Source: Chitinophagales bacterium (GTDB lineage: Bacteria > Bacteroidota > Bacteroidia > Chitinophagales > UBA2359). Taken from it: 64,000 nt of DNA. Both the position numbers and the translations under genes were made by a program. The notes under the pieces were generated by a model. That model did no database searches. It saw nothing but the letters and a program-made list of their open reading frames with translations, and was not told where the DNA came from. Where the stretch lies: assembly GCA_041392475.1 (NCBI GenBank), contig JAWKLZ010000002.1:992001-1056000 (forward strand), given 5' to 3'. This document shows positions 63,752 to 64,000 of this stretch, one piece after another. Within the stretch, counting starts at the first letter, position 1, and every line of letters begins with the position of its first letter.

Positions 63752-64000
63752 AATTTCTTTGGCTTTCCTTATTGCTTTACAGTATTGCTGTAATTACAAT
63801 TCTTATTCTCTATTCTTAGTGTTCTTTCTTATTCTTTTAGAAAAAAAAAGAAACAATTCTTTGACAAAATGGCAAGATATATTCAACTACTCTACTTTTT
63901 AAGTATCTACAACTCTCATCCTAAAACAAGCAACTATCCTTCTTTAGAAACAAGAAATATTCTACATTCTTTATCAACAACTATCTTTTAGACAATCATT
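63752..64000 (-). other. 23S-5S spacer, no gene seen
   Basis: About 250 AT-rich bases upstream of the 5S gene in the rRNA transcript direction. I recognise no tRNA and no 23S 3' end here, so the spacer is unusually long or the 23S ends just outside the window. Confidence 0.5.

Overview
This 64 kb window comes from an AT-rich chromosome of the phylum Bacteroidota. The main evidence is a complete type IX secretion (T9SS) core cluster in the order porP-gldK-gldL-gldM-gldN (30476 down to 24302). Several very large exported proteins also end in type A T9SS sorting domains, and there are Bacteroidota family proteins such as DUF3098 and a 7TM-sensor hybrid two-component regulator. A Saprospiria/Chitinophagia-like gliding or surface-secreting bacterium is plausible, but the genus cannot be read from the sequence.

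Layout. 0-4.3 kb: 5' part of an MmeI-like restriction-modification gene, a small exported protein and a secreted trypsin-like protease. 4.3-10.8 kb: an SdrD-B-like protein, a giant eight-CHRD-domain T9SS cargo and a tiny protein that is little more than a sorting-domain-like fold. 11-18 kb: fused oligopeptide ABC ATPase, a DUF6602-like nuclease-fold protein, a decayed locus (intron-like and protein remnants), a DODA/YgiD-type dioxygenase, a photolyase/cryptochrome-like flavoprotein and an isopenicillin-N-synthase-like oxygenase. 18-24 kb: a seven-repeat T9SS cargo, PAP2 phosphatase, DinB-like protein, UppP and DUF3098. 24-30.5 kb: the T9SS core operon. 31-42 kb: YyaL-like protein, a PIN-domain toxin/antitoxin-like pair, a D-2-hydroxyglutarate-dehydrogenase-like FAD/Fe-S protein, two uncharacterised proteins, tRNA-Cys, folB, a glutaryl-CoA-dehydrogenase-like enzyme and an insertion sequence.

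43-56 kb is the most unusual part. A gene for a secreted fascin-like protein followed by a gene for a T9SS cargo occurs twice (A-B at 43.1-46.0 kb, A'-B' at 49.2-52.9 kb). The two pairs flank a single 7TM hybrid histidine kinase/AraC regulator. Both fascin-type genes carry upstream direct repeats with the same 21 bp period, and both cargo genes keep similar downstream terminators. This looks like a duplicated surface-protein cassette with its own candidate regulator; a true formylglycine-generating enzyme and a TPR/degenerate histidine kinase follow. 56-64 kb holds two lipoproteins, a YitT-type membrane protein, a glutamine-synthetase-family ligase, a fused orotate phosphoribosyltransferase/OMP decarboxylase, a conserved Bacteroidota protein, upp and a 5S rRNA at the 3' end of a reverse-strand rRNA operon.

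Two copies of a 156 bp element (10969-11124 and 39261-39416), each with matching terminal inverted repeats and its own perfect 7 bp target duplication, are a clear non-autonomous mobile element (MITE). A 1.5 kb IS at 40759-42268 is flanked by TTAA.
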